Below are positions 8,143-16,864 of a DNA stretch of 23,989 nt, piece by piece. The stretch comes from Symbiodinium natans (Eukaryota > Sar > Dinophyceae > Suessiales > Symbiodiniaceae). The notes under the pieces were generated by a model that did not search any database, had not been told where the DNA came from, and was given only the letters and a program-made list of their open reading frames with translations. Each line of letters begins with the position of its first letter. Position 1 is the first letter of the stretch. Where the stretch lies: positions 1-23,989 of the forward strand of contig CAJNDS010001306.1 of the NCBI GenBank assembly GCA_905221605.1. The letters are read 5' to 3'. Both the position numbers and the translations under genes were made by a program.

Positions 8143-8742
8143 TGGTACGATTTCTTTCACTTCTGGATCTAGGATATAATCATGAAGGGCTCGATGCTAG
8201 GAATAGCCAAGATGAACAACAAAACATGCATGAGTGATCAACCGAATGAATGAATGCCCTAAAAGACCAACAACTAAATACAGAACAAGTTTCCGCCATG
8301 AGCGCGCAGAGCGTTGGTGCTCTCGACTGCCACTTTGGCAAGAAGATACCATAGGTGTACAAAGTTAAAACAACAAACAAGAGGATGTAGCCCAGTCTGG
8401 TCGACATTCGCCCGTTGTGGTTCAATTGCTACAGAACATTACTGTATCCCATGATTCCGTTTACTGCAACTTTTATTGCATATCACAGGCCGGTTCTACT
8501 GTGTTGGAGCAGCTCTGAATTGTGCGATGGCCTTTCGTTGCATGGGATGCTTTGGAAAGTCCCAGGATGTTGCTTGTTGCCCTTGTGTGCCGATGGTGAC
8601 AGTATTTAATACTAACCATGCCGTTTTTGTATTATTGTCCAATGTGAGAACACGCGTGATTGCATGCAAGGTGGCACTGGAAGACGCTGGCACCCGGACC
8701 GGGTATGGCCGAAGCAGTGGAACGACCAGAGTCTTGGCTGGG
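8143..8742. other. No firm gene
   Basis: Several short frames cross here. A minus-strand frame at 8180-8425 begins with a plausible membrane helix (LGYILLFVVLTLYTYGIFL), and a + strand frame at 8476-8748 is Cys/Val-rich. Neither has supporting context, and they conflict with each other at their edges. Confidence 0.3.
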
Positions 8743-8760
8743 ATTTAGGGTTTAGGGTGT
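8743..8760 (+). repeat. Telomere-motif patch beside a (CT)n tract
   Basis: Two TTTAGGG units end about 16 bp before the (CT)22 tract. Confidence 0.85.
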
Positions 8761-8774
8761 GAGGTGTTGGGCCT

Positions 8775-8775
<1 letters not shown>

Positions 8776-8820
<45 letters not shown>
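8776..8820 (+). repeat. (CT)22 microsatellite
   Basis: An uninterrupted CT dinucleotide run of about 45 bp. Unlike the tracts at 14531 and 18882 it is not preceded by the shared 56-bp body, so it belongs to a different context. Confidence 0.97.
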
Positions 8821-8823
<3 letters not shown>

Positions 8824-8919
8824 GGACTCGATAATGCAAATGGGGCTGTTCTAAATGTATGACGCCACAAATGTCCTGTTTAAGAAGGTGGCAACGCGCG
8901 GGCAATGCGCGGACCGGAC

Positions 8920-9195
8920 GGGGGCGTGAAATTGCGCGTGTTGCGATGCTGCGCGACGGACTAATTAGGGGGTGCAAGATCGGGGGGCCTGACGGTTGCG
9001 TGATGGGACGTGACAGCGCAGTGACGTTCGTGCGGCGTGGCCGGTGCGTGATGGAGTGTAAAGGCCAAGCCAAGAGCGAGGGCACGAGATCGGAGGCGGC
9101 CGGCATGCAGGGGGCTTTTTGTAGCTGCACGTGATGGAGTGCAAAAACCGTGTGCGTGACGGGGTACGTGTGACGTTGCGTGACGCGTGCATGCA
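8920..9195. repeat. CGTGA-rich, degenerate short-period stretch
   Basis: GC-rich DNA in which CGTGA (as GCGTGATGG, ACGTGACAG, GCGTGACGG and similar) recurs at least seven times in under 300 bp at irregular spacing. The phrase GTGATGGAGTG occurs twice, near 9048 and 9131. It looks like an eroded tandem or dispersed short repeat. Confidence 0.45.
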
Positions 9196-9214
9196 GTGTA
9201 TGAGATTTTTTGCA

Positions 9215-9236
9215 GGGGGGGGGGGGGGGGGGGGGG
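9215..9236 (+). repeat. G22 homopolymer
   Basis: An uninterrupted run of 22 G. Its length is likely to vary between reads and alleles, and it could fold as a G-quadruplex on the + strand. Confidence 0.97.
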
Positions 9237-9986
9237 TGGATATGCGTGGATTACGGCGGGGAAAGGCGGGGACGGGATCGGGGGCATGACGAGCGGGGGT
9301 CGATTCGGCAGTTTGTCTTTTGCTTCCTAGTGTGACCTTTTGTTTAATTTTATATATAACAAGGTCGCATTGAGGTCAATACAACATAGGTGGAATTTTC
9401 GACCCCAACCTCAACTGAACTTTGAGTCATGCGATTTAGATCCTGGTTTCCAGACGCTTTTCGGCCGAGGCAAATCATAGTTGCATGAGCGCAAAACCCA
9501 AAGCGATGGATTGAACTGTAGAACCTCAAAGCGACACCGCTCAGGCCGGCGGGTGAGGCGACGCAGCTGTAATCTTGGCAATCGCTACTGTTGGCCTGAG
9601 CTTCAGTTCGGGATTGGGGCTTCTAGTTAACCATGACAGGAGCGCCCTGATCACGCTACGGTATTCTGGGCAGTCACTACTCAAGCAAATGAATTAAATG
9701 AATGGCTCTGACATAGAACATCGACATGCGCGCTAAGCCCTCCACCACTTGCGCGTGCTTTGTGTACTGATGTTGTCAAAAGGTTTGTCAACCATGGTTA
9801 TAATCGTTCATTTTTTTTCTTTGGGCTGCTTGCTTGTGTGTTCGTGCCCTCAAGCCTAACCATGACCCCAAGCAGTGCCGGAAAGTATCCCGAAATGGTT
9901 CTAATTCATGCTAGCACACGTAATCACAAGTCCAAAGCCATGAACCCTGTGCGTGTTCAATGCAGCTTTTTACACACTAAACTCTT
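9237..9986. other. No gene recognised
   Basis: Mixed-composition sequence without convincing frames. The 103-codon + strand frame at 9760-10071 runs through the C21 tract as poly-Pro and is not credible as a gene. Confidence 0.4.
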
Positions 9987-10007
9987 CCCCCCCCCCCCCC
10001 CCCCCCC
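9987..10007 (+). repeat. C21 homopolymer
   Basis: An uninterrupted run of 21 C, about 750 bp downstream of the G22 run and so its approximate complement at a distance. Confidence 0.97.
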
Positions 10008-10009
10008 AG

Positions 10010-10230
10010 CATGCGAACCCCTCACCCAGCCCCAAACCAAACCTAACCCCGAAATCCGAGGACATCAATGAGACGAAGGGTGTATCATATGCCAGCCCCA
10101 GACCCAAAGTGCTTCTAAGCCTTCACCCCGAGTACCCCTTTAGCAAATCCCCGCGCGCCCTCAACCCTACAACTTGAACCCTGCACTACACGAACCCCTA
10201 ACCCGTCCTTACCCCAAACACTAAAGATCT
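10010..10230 (-). repeat. Highly degenerate CCCTAAA-like sequence
   Basis: C/A-rich sequence with recurrent AACCCC, AACCTAAC, CAACCCTAC and AACCCCTAACCC words. It reads as a diverged telomere-motif array in reverse orientation. Confidence 0.45.
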
Positions 10231-10535
10231 TTATTAGCCCTGTCCGACCGTCCTCTGGAGGAAGGTCTTCCTACTCTGCTTCGAGGCCGCGGCTCAGGTG
10301 AAGGCTGCGGCAGGCGGGGTCACAGCGGTGCAGACATGGGAATACCGAAAAACAGCCTGATGCTGCATCATTATTTTGGCCCAGCTGGTGCTTTGCCAAT
10401 GGACACGATGCACACAAACTTGGGTGCAGGGCTGCCTCCGCCACGACAAATGAAGAGGCGGACATGAAACCAGTGACGAGTGCAGGCATTGCGGGAAGCC
10501 AGCTAGTCGAACATGCGTCCTACACTTTCCGCAAT

Positions 10536-10548
10536 CCCCCCCCCCCCC
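10536..10548 (+). repeat. C13 homopolymer
   Basis: A run of 13 C. Minus-strand frames across it are interrupted by poly-Gly. Confidence 0.9.
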
Positions 10549-10630
10549 AAGAACGGGCATTCAAAGCAAAGAAAGGGTTGCCCACGCGTCCTGTTCTGCT
10601 GGGGCTGTGGTAGGTCTTGGACGCCTTCCA

Positions 10631-10699
10631 AGCCTTAAACGCCTAACCCCTAAACACCTAAACCCCTAAAACCCTAAACTCCTAAGCACCTAAACCCCT
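10631..10699 (-). repeat. Telomere-motif array, reverse orientation
   Basis: About eight CCCTAAA-type units with variable spacing (CTAACCCCTAAACACCTAAA and on). It is the first member of a cluster that alternates in orientation up to 11247. Confidence 0.85.
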
Positions 10700-10916
10700 T
10701 GCGAGAGCAATGGCAGCTTGCTACGATCGGTCTTGACTCACACACCACAAATGATTACAATTGGCTTAAGAACCCTCCAAAAAAAGATAACAATCCCCAT
10801 ATTACCTTTACAGGGAAACTATTCTTGGGTGTTCTTAGGCAAATAATAAACCACAGCTCAGCAGACTAGGAAGCACGAGCTCTTCCATGTCAGCTCGCTC
10901 CTGCTTCGAGCAGTAC

Positions 10917-10965
10917 AGGGTTTAGGGTTTAGGGATTAGGGTTCACGGTTTAGGGTTTACAGGGT
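10917..10965 (+). repeat. Telomere-motif array
   Basis: TTTAGGGTTTAGGGATTAGG followed by further degenerate units, on the + strand, opposite to the preceding array. Confidence 0.87.
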
Positions 10966-11017
10966 TGTGTATCTGCAGCACTGACAAGCCATCAGACTTT
11001 TGCACCCATCTCTGAAC

Positions 11018-11071
11018 TCCTAAACCCTTAACCCCCATACGGCCCAAGCCCTAAACTGCCTAAACCCTAAA
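11018..11071 (-). repeat. Telomere-motif array, reverse orientation
   Basis: CCTAAACCCTTAACCCCC, a short gap, then CCCTAAACTGCCTAAACCCT, pointing to the minus strand. Confidence 0.85.
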
Positions 11072-11144
11072 AATCGACTCTTATTGGAGGCTGCAGCGGC
11101 CTCCTCTGCGGTCGCAGCGGCCCAGGACATGTTGTGCGCTTGTT

Positions 11145-11247
11145 CGGGTTTGGGGTTTGGGGTTTGGGAGGCTTAGGGTTGTAGGGGTTTAGGGTTTTAG
11201 ATGGGGGTTTAGGGTTGTTAGGGTTTGGGGTTTAAGGTTTAGGGTCT
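11145..11247 (+). repeat. Long degenerate telomere-motif array
   Basis: About twelve GGGTTTG/GGGTTTA units on the + strand. More diluted copies continue to about 11392 (GGGTTAGG, TTTAGGGTC). Confidence 0.85.
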
Positions 11248-11686
11248 TCCACAGTAGAAGTGTGAGTTGCCAAGCTGCCAGGGGCTGAAATGTATGCCTT
11301 CGCGTGCCAAGACCGCAGCAGATGTTGAGCCCCAGTGTTTGGGGTGGGTTAGGTTTTAATGCTTTAGGGTCTAGGCTAGGGGTTTCAGGGATTTCAGTAA
11401 AAGACTTCATGCAGCCGGAGCTGATTCCCAAAATCCCTGAATGCTCTACAGCTGATAGCCCGATTGCAGGTTGTAGTCCTTGGGGTTTGTACTGGCAGTA
11501 GCAGACAACGATTGCCATGTCCTGCCATGTAGTAGAATCTTCGAAGTATCAATGTCATAAGCAAGGTATGAAAGGGGTCTTGGTGGAAGCTCCAAGGAGC
11601 CACAAGCTTCAAGGAGCCTGAAGCCAATCTAGAAAGCTCCTGGAGGTCTAAATCGGTTTAATGGTGATTGCAGACCGTGTCGTTTC

Positions 11687-11986
11687 ATGGACAGTCTGCT
11701 TGCCCCCATTTTGACAACCTCAACAAAATCGCAAAGCACAATCCGCTTCTCACTGAGCCTGCAAGAGCCCTTGATTGACCACAGGACACCGAAAGTGATG
11801 AGCTGGCTGGGGCCCATGTTTGCATTACAGCCGAATGATGGAAATTCAGACCTCACTTTTCACGGTCCTGCACCAATTTTTCGTTCAGGGGTGCTCGCTG
11901 ACGAGGTCGAAAATGATTCCGACGAGCCAGTGCAGGATGGTCAGCATGATGCGGAGAGAGTCGTGGTGATAGCAACACTGAAGTAG
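11687..11986 (+). CDS. 99-residue + strand frame, acidic C-terminus
   Basis: This frame begins at a non-ATG start at 11687 and ends in a TAG at 11984-11986. It reads PLIDHRTPKVMSWLGPMFAL and later an acidic run, VENDSDEPVQDGQHDAERV. No domain is recognised. A minus-strand frame at 11629-11856 overlaps its first half. The acidic tail is its most gene-like part. Confidence 0.22.
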   Translation: MDSLLAPILTTSTKSQSTIRFSLSLQEPLIDHRTPKVMSWLGPMFALQPNDGNSDLTFHGPAPIFRSGVLADEVENDSDEPVQDGQHDAERVVVIATLK

Positions 11987-12570
11987 TGTGAAGTCATGTT
12001 GCACTCCGTCCCCCCCCCAAACAATTTCCGGATGTTTGCGCACCTTCTATAGGAAGGAACGGGGCCTGGGGATAGGGCGGGAGGGGTCAAGGGTAGATAT
12101 TTTTTGGCTCCCTGGCAAGGCGGTGGGCTCCGGACCAAGCTGGGCAACCGAAAAATATACTAAAGCGCATGAGGGCAGCTCGTGGGCTACTCGCTTGGAG
12201 ACTTGTTTGGGGCTTGCTTCGTAATGGAATTTTAAACGGAAATTTAAAATAAAACCCGGCTTCGGGAACTTCTGGAATCTGAAGCTGGAATCGCGCCAAG
12301 CCTGGCTTGAAGCTTGAGGGTCTAAGTTATAGGTTTTCCCGGCCTTCTTGTCCAAAACGATTTTTCTTTGGGGACACGAACTTCGCAGTTGCAGGCACTG
12401 TGGCCAAACCGAGTGCAACATTACTGTGGGGTCACTTGCTCTTCCTGAAGTTTTCGGTATTTCCACACGCGGCGGTAATTTTAACGCTACGCGACCCGCC
12501 TCGGCCCGGCCCAGCGCATCCGCGTGAGCATGGTGATTCCGCAGCGCCCAAGTCGCTGGACCCCAAGCAA

Positions 12571-12681
12571 TAAGGGTTGGGTTTAGGGTTTAGGGTTCCG
12601 GGTTTATGGTTTAGGGTTGAGGGCTTAGGGCTCAAGGTTCACGGTTTGGGGTTTGGGTTTTTGGGTTCAGGGTTCAAGGTT
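12571..12681 (+). repeat. Long degenerate telomere-motif array
   Basis: About fifteen GGTTTAGGG-type units, from near-perfect (GGGTTTAGGGTTTAGGGTT) at the left end to diluted (GGTTCACGGTTTGGGG) at the right. It ends about 13 bp before the G-rich block. Confidence 0.87.
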
Positions 12682-12693
12682 GCTCAAACAAAA

Positions 12694-12772
12694 GCGGGGG
12701 CGGGGGGGGGGGGTGGAAGTGTAAGGGGGACGGGGGCGGGGCGGGGGAGGGGGGAAAGGGGCGGGAAAGACA
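12694..12772 (+). repeat. G-rich block with quadruplex-forming potential
   Basis: Many runs of three or more G separated by one to seven bases, including G12 and several G4-G6 runs, on the same strand as the preceding G-rich telomere array. Together they give about 200 bp of strongly G-skewed + strand. Confidence 0.8.
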
Positions 12773-12965
12773 ACCTATACTCGGCGGATAGGAGGCTGCC
12801 CTGACCACCATTACTTGTTGTGGACAGTGGAAACTGTTCGAGTACGGGAGCTGAACGTGTTCCACACTAGTGCACACCCAAACATCCACTATATACTTGC
12901 CCACATCCGTCACACACCTTGAGTTCTACGTGCAGATCATGCGGTTGTAGTCTAGTGGCGGAAAC

Positions 12966-12993
12966 CGGAAACCCTAAACCCTAAACCCCAAAC
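12966..12993 (-). repeat. Telomere-motif patch, reverse orientation
   Basis: AAACCCTAAACCCTAAACCC in reverse orientation. It faces the + strand array at 12571-12681 across about 285 bp. Confidence 0.85.
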
Positions 12994-13129
12994 CACATAC
13001 CATTTCTGGCCTCTGTGGCTCGAATTCTAACCTAGGTGTGCAGGCACCACAATGATCATAAAACAGAACTAACATACCCGCACAAGTCGTATAGAAAGCT
13101 TGTTTTACTTATAAAGTGACGTGATATAC

Positions 13130-13215
13130 AATTTTTGATCATACATATAAATAAATATAAATATAAATATATATATATACATATAATATATGATATTATC
13201 ATTTACATTTACAAA
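13130..13215. repeat. AT-rich patch
   Basis: Almost pure A/T with (TA)n and ATAAATA words. It could be an easily melted or scaffold-attachment type region, but no function is shown. Confidence 0.7.
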
Positions 13216-13982
13216 AATGGCCTGCGCGAGAGCCTCCTGGAATCCTAGCCCAGAGCCAAAACACTGCAAAGCAATGAGCACCTAGTTGCATCCGGTCTGG
13301 ATACCAAATCGAAAAGCTCCTCATATACTCGTTATACAGTTCCGGCTGTTGAGCATGAAAGGAGGGTTCAGGCTTTGACGCGAGTCCCGGACGCCCGGTA
13401 CCCAAAGCCCAATGCGCGACCTACAGTAGCAGCATAAACGGAAAAGGTCAGGAGGCCTCATCCCCCGTGAGCTTACCAACCGACCGGCTGATTCCAGCAG
13501 AAAGCTGGACCCTTCGTTCATGTCGCTTACGGAACCGCAGCTTCTTTTCTGAGTCTGACTACAGTACACCTTGTGTTCTGTCCCTTCATGCTTCACATGC
13601 AGCGCATCTTCAATTGACCAAGGGCGGTACACTCTCAAATCCCAAAACCGAAACTTCTAGAATCCCTTCCCCTCCTAGGTGTCACTTTGCCACCTTGGAC
13701 GCCCTATATTGCCTATCCGCAGCAGAAGCCCCCCAAAATGCGTGGAAATCAATACACCCGAACACCTGTACACCACGATATACGCCCGGTAATAAGTTCC
13801 CAACACGAACCACACGCTAAGTAGGACCCTTTCTTGGGTGGCCCAGTTTATGGCTAGGATCTGGTAATAAGACACAGGGATGGTGTTCCAAGCGCTTTCG
13901 TTCTGGGCCCAGGCTCGAGCACTGCTGCCATGTGTAATCTAACCATCAAACTTTGTTGCTGCATGCAAAGGCTGGGGGTCGC
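13216..13982. other. No gene recognised
   Basis: Frames of 66-117 codons overlap on both strands (for example + 13467-13820 and - 13321-13638) with no clear winner by composition and no recognisable domain. Confidence 0.35.
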
Positions 13983-14006
13983 AGGGGTTAGGGGTTAAGG
14001 TTTAGG
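13983..14006 (+). repeat. Degenerate telomere-motif patch
   Basis: GGGGTTAGGGGTTAAGGTTTAGG: about three diverged units on the + strand. Confidence 0.7.
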
Positions 14007-14454
14007 CTATGTTCGCGAGGTCTGCACCTTGTGCGATGCCGACCTATTGGAGCTGGCTGAAAGCTCAGCACGTCGACTTTCCAAACCCGGGAACCCGCAT
14101 GTTGTAGGGCAGCCAGCCAGCGTGCGCAAAACTGGTGTTCGCTGAGGTCCGGCAACTGAGGATAGAGGCGGAGAAGGCCTGGCCACTGCATCGTGTAATG
14201 ATGGCACTCTTTTGCCAGTTGAACTCTTGAGTGTTAAGCCTCGCACGGTTGGTGAGATCATCTCGAGTGTCGGGGCCTATGCTCAAGTGCCACCAGCGGT
14301 TTCTTGAGTGATCAGACGATTGCAAAACAAATCCAAAATATCTTCAGCCTCTAGTTCTCTATCTATATAAGGGATGTCTAGCCCGCCAACGCAGAGGCAA
14401 AGAGCCCCGAGGAGCAGAAGACGCGGGTGCCGCGTACGCCGGGGGTCTCAGGTA

Positions 14455-14525
14455 CCAGAGTTGAGGTGTGTTGCCATGCGTTCCCAAGCTCAGCAGTGGC
14501 CCCCTCGCTTTCGTTTTTGTTGTTT

Positions 14526-14588
<63 letters not shown>
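14455..14588 (+). repeat. Repeat copy 1: 56-bp body, T-rich linker, (CT)29 tail
   Basis: The body at about 14458-14513 matches 18798-18853 at about 52 of 56 positions. A T-rich linker and an uninterrupted (CT)29 tract (14531-14588) follow. The match to the other copy stops at the end of the CT run, so body, linker and tail behave as one unit. A defined 3' end made of a simple repeat is typical of retroposed elements. Open frames giving Ser-Leu or Arg-Glu repeats here are artefacts of the tract. Confidence 0.85.
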
Positions 14589-14591
<3 letters not shown>

Positions 14592-14781
14592 GCTAAAGCT
14601 GCCACAGAGCCGCAACACGAACTTGGAAGCGGAGCGGAGCGGCGCGCTCTGCGTCCATGGCGCGCCTGCTCAGCAATGCGTTGTTGCAGCCCCCGTGATC
14701 GTGCGCAAGAACTGCGAACCTGGTAGTAACAGCGTGTAACATCACGTGACGTGTGCCCGTTCGTATCTTTTCTATCACGAG

Positions 14782-15988
14782 TTAAAAATTGTAATCATAA
14801 AGGCTTAGAATTTATTATTTTTTATCTGGATTAATCTTTGGAATCTCCGGAACATTAATATCAGTCCTTATAAGAATAGAATTATATTCATCAGGAAATA
14901 GGATTATATCTCCAGAAAACCAGAACTTCTATAATATAAGCATTACATTGCATGGCTTTCTTATGATCTTCTTTTTAGTAATGCATGGCTTGTTTGGAGG
15001 ATTTGGAAATTATTTTGTACCTATCTTTCAAGGGTCTCCAGAAGTGGTATATCCTAGAGTCAATATTTTTTCTATCTTAATTTTTTTACTTTCATATCTT
15101 TTCCTAATCCTTTCTATAATCTCAGAATTTGGAGGTGGTACAGGATGAACATTTTTTCCACCATTATCCACTTCTTTTATGACTTTATCACCTTCAAGTA
15201 CAGGAAATCTTATATTTGGATTATTAATCTCTGGTATATCTTCATGTCTTACATCTCTTAACTTTTGGACAACAATTCTAAATCTGAGATCTTATTATCT
15301 GACATTAAAGACTATCCCATTATTTCCTTGGGCTTTCTTGATTACAGCTTTCATGCTTTTATTAACATTACCAATCTTATCTGGTACACTTCTTTTAATA
15401 TTGGGTGATCTTCATTCTAATACACTTTTCTTTGATCCTATATTTGGAGGAGATCCTATATTCTATCAACATTTATTTTGGTTTTTTGGACATCCAGAAG
15501 TTTACATCTTAATAATTCCTGCATGTGGGATCATTTCCATAAAAACTTCTGGGATTTTACAATTAATAATCTTTGGTAACCAATCAATGGTCTTTGCCAT
15601 GTCATCTATTTCGCTTCTTGGAAGTCTTGTTTGGGGGCATCATATGTATACTGTAGGTTTAGAAAGTGATACAAGAGCTTATTTCACAGGAGTTACAATC
15701 TTAATATCCTTACCAACTGGTACAAAAATCTTTAATTGGCTTTTTACATATCTTGGAAATCCACCATTATTACACCTTAGAATGAGTTCTGTCTTCTTCT
15801 CACATCTCTTTTTATTAATGTTTACTATAGGCGGTTCTACAGGAATAATTCTTGGAAATGCTGCAGTAGATCTAGGATTACATGATACATATTATGTTGT
15901 AGCACATTTTCATTTTGTTCTTTCTTTAGGAGCTATAATTTTTATCTTCTCTGGAATACTTTTTAATGGAGAAAAGATTGTTGATTAG
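14782..15988 (+). pseudogene. cox1: Nuclear copy of mitochondrial cox1 (NUMT), truncated
   Basis: This is subunit I of cytochrome c oxidase, the core of complex IV. The 1.2 kb block is strongly AT-rich and sits between GC-richer flanks. It starts near the usual N-terminus (KNCNHKGL at about 14784-14807), then loses one base around 14808-14810; the rest is in frame 2. Visible landmarks are the heme a ligand in TLHGFLMIF (His 14951-14953), GGFGNYF, GHPEVYIL (Cu-B His and its cross-linked Tyr), GHHMYTVG (two Cu-B His) and DTYYVVAHFHF (heme a3 and heme a His). The final helices are missing: the frame meets a TAG at 15986-15988 exactly where the composition changes. The near-invariant Trp of GGTGWT is TGA (15146-15148), while the other Trp codons are TGG. 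Near-invariant Pro in VMPGLFGG is His (CAT), and Phe in IIPAFG is Cys. These fit unedited organelle DNA, decay, or both. A direct mitochondrial origin is unlikely given the flanks; an assembly chimera remains possible. Confidence 0.9.
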
Positions 15989-16404
15989 TGGTCTCACGCG
16001 CGGCAGACGCGTCAGACGCGGCTGCGTTACGTGCTTTGTTTTGCTCACGTTTTTTCACCATCATCTGAGGGTTTTGTGTGCCGTCCTGGGTTGGTTCTCA
16101 AACTCGTCAAGGCTTACGCTGTCCTGAGCATGCTACTCTAACAAGAACAAGTGTACCGCGGTTTTGCCTAGCCCTAGGCTGGGCTTGAAAGTAGCAAATG
16201 ACTGTAGCGATTGAAAACTTCACACAGCAGCCGCATCGCGGGCTGCACCACGTGTGTGACCTCGTTACAGCAAGGTGCTGCGTATCCCGTGGTTTCGGAT
16301 GCTGGTCATGAGCACGCTATGCTATCAAAGTTTGCACGTAGATTCTTCGACAGTGGCACATTCGAAGGCAACTAAACAACTTGACCTGACCCCACCGCCG
16401 ACTA
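15989..16404. other. GC-rich downstream flank of the cox1 insertion, no gene seen
   Basis: The composition switches abruptly at about 15985 (TGTTGATTAG to GTGGTCTCACGCGCGG). No target-site duplication is visible when this edge is compared with the left edge near 14782. No frame here is convincing. Confidence 0.4.
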
Positions 16405-16645
16405 GTGACTATAGGCCAACCTCATGCCGGGCTTCTGCATGTCACACCGTTGGTGGCCGCGAAGTTTCTCCTCGCGAAGCTGCGCTGCAATGGAGCTGCC
16501 AAGCTGGCGGGTGCGGCCAAGCTGCAGTTGAACATTTTTCGTTTGATGAAACCAGAAGAAGATGCTTGCTCGTCTTCATGCATCACAGCTGCCATAGCAA
16601 ACGTTCAACTATTCAACTTCGTGGTCGTATCTTTTTTTGCCCAAG
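16405..16645 (+). CDS. Ala/Leu-rich coding-like frame, unknown product
   Basis: From 16405 the frame reads LLHVTPLVAAKFLLAKL, then AAKLAGAAKLQLNIFRLMKP and a hydrophobic stretch (NVQLFNFVVVSFFAQ) just before the block at 16646, which lies in another frame. It could be an exon followed by a frameshift or intron. The frame nominally stays open to 16866, but it becomes basic and low in quality after about 16650. No family is recognised. Confidence 0.22.
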
Positions 16646-16789
16646 GTGTTGCCGACGGGAAATGTCGCCAAGTACATGGCTGGGCCAGTGTTCGACCGGC
16701 GCCGTTTCATCATCGGCGACTTCTTCGTCGTGGACGTCGGCAGTACGGCTCCTTGCCCAGTCTCCAGCGTAATCTACACGCCAGAGTAG
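16646..16789 (+). CDS. Candidate terminal exon, unknown product
   Basis: A 47-codon block follows an acceptor-like CTTTTTTTGCCCAAG and ends in a TAG at 16787-16789. Most third positions are G or C, and the residues are varied and protein-like: VLPTGNVAKYMAGPVFDRR, then RFIIGDFFVVDVGSTAPC. Short but of good coding quality. It may continue the preceding block through a frameshift or splice. It ends about 75 bp before the inverted-repeat arm. Confidence 0.28.
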   Translation: MLPTGNVAKYMAGPVFDRRRFIIGDFFVVDVGSTAPCPVSSVIYTPE

Positions 16790-16826
16790 CGCGCAAGGGA
16801 AGGTGGGGTGGTCTTTGCCATGGTCC

Positions 16827-16862
16827 TACCAAGGGAGCGTCTTCTACCAAGGGAGGGTCTTT
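16827..16862 (+). repeat. Two-copy 18-bp tandem repeat at the arm edge
   Basis: TACCAAGGGAGCGTCTTC is followed directly by TACCAAGGGAGGGTCTTT. It ends two or three bases before the outer boundary of the left inverted-repeat arm. Confidence 0.85.
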
Positions 16863-16864
16863 GT

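Noticed and set aside
12095-12115. Relict dinoflagellate spliced leader (TTTTTTGGCTCC)
   Set aside because: Only a short core of the conserved leader matches, and its CAAG end is absent; no tandem relict is seen elsewhere.
12941-12960. TAGTCTAGTGG, a perfect-looking tRNA A box
   Set aside because: No B box or cloverleaf follows; the sequence runs straight into a telomere-motif patch.
14374-14739. Frames with Ser-Leu or Arg-Glu runs around the (CT)29 tract
   Set aside because: Simple-repeat translation products; the flanking parts match the repeat body found again at 18795.
15146-15148. TGA reassigned to Trp as a general code change
   Set aside because: The other Trp codons in the cox1 copy are TGG, and TGA ends several other frames. 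A single site fits RNA editing or mutation better.
14782-15988. The cox1 block as the functional mitochondrial gene
   Set aside because: The flanks carry GC-rich DNA, CT microsatellites and nuclear-type repeats, and the copy has a frameshift and a missing 3' end.
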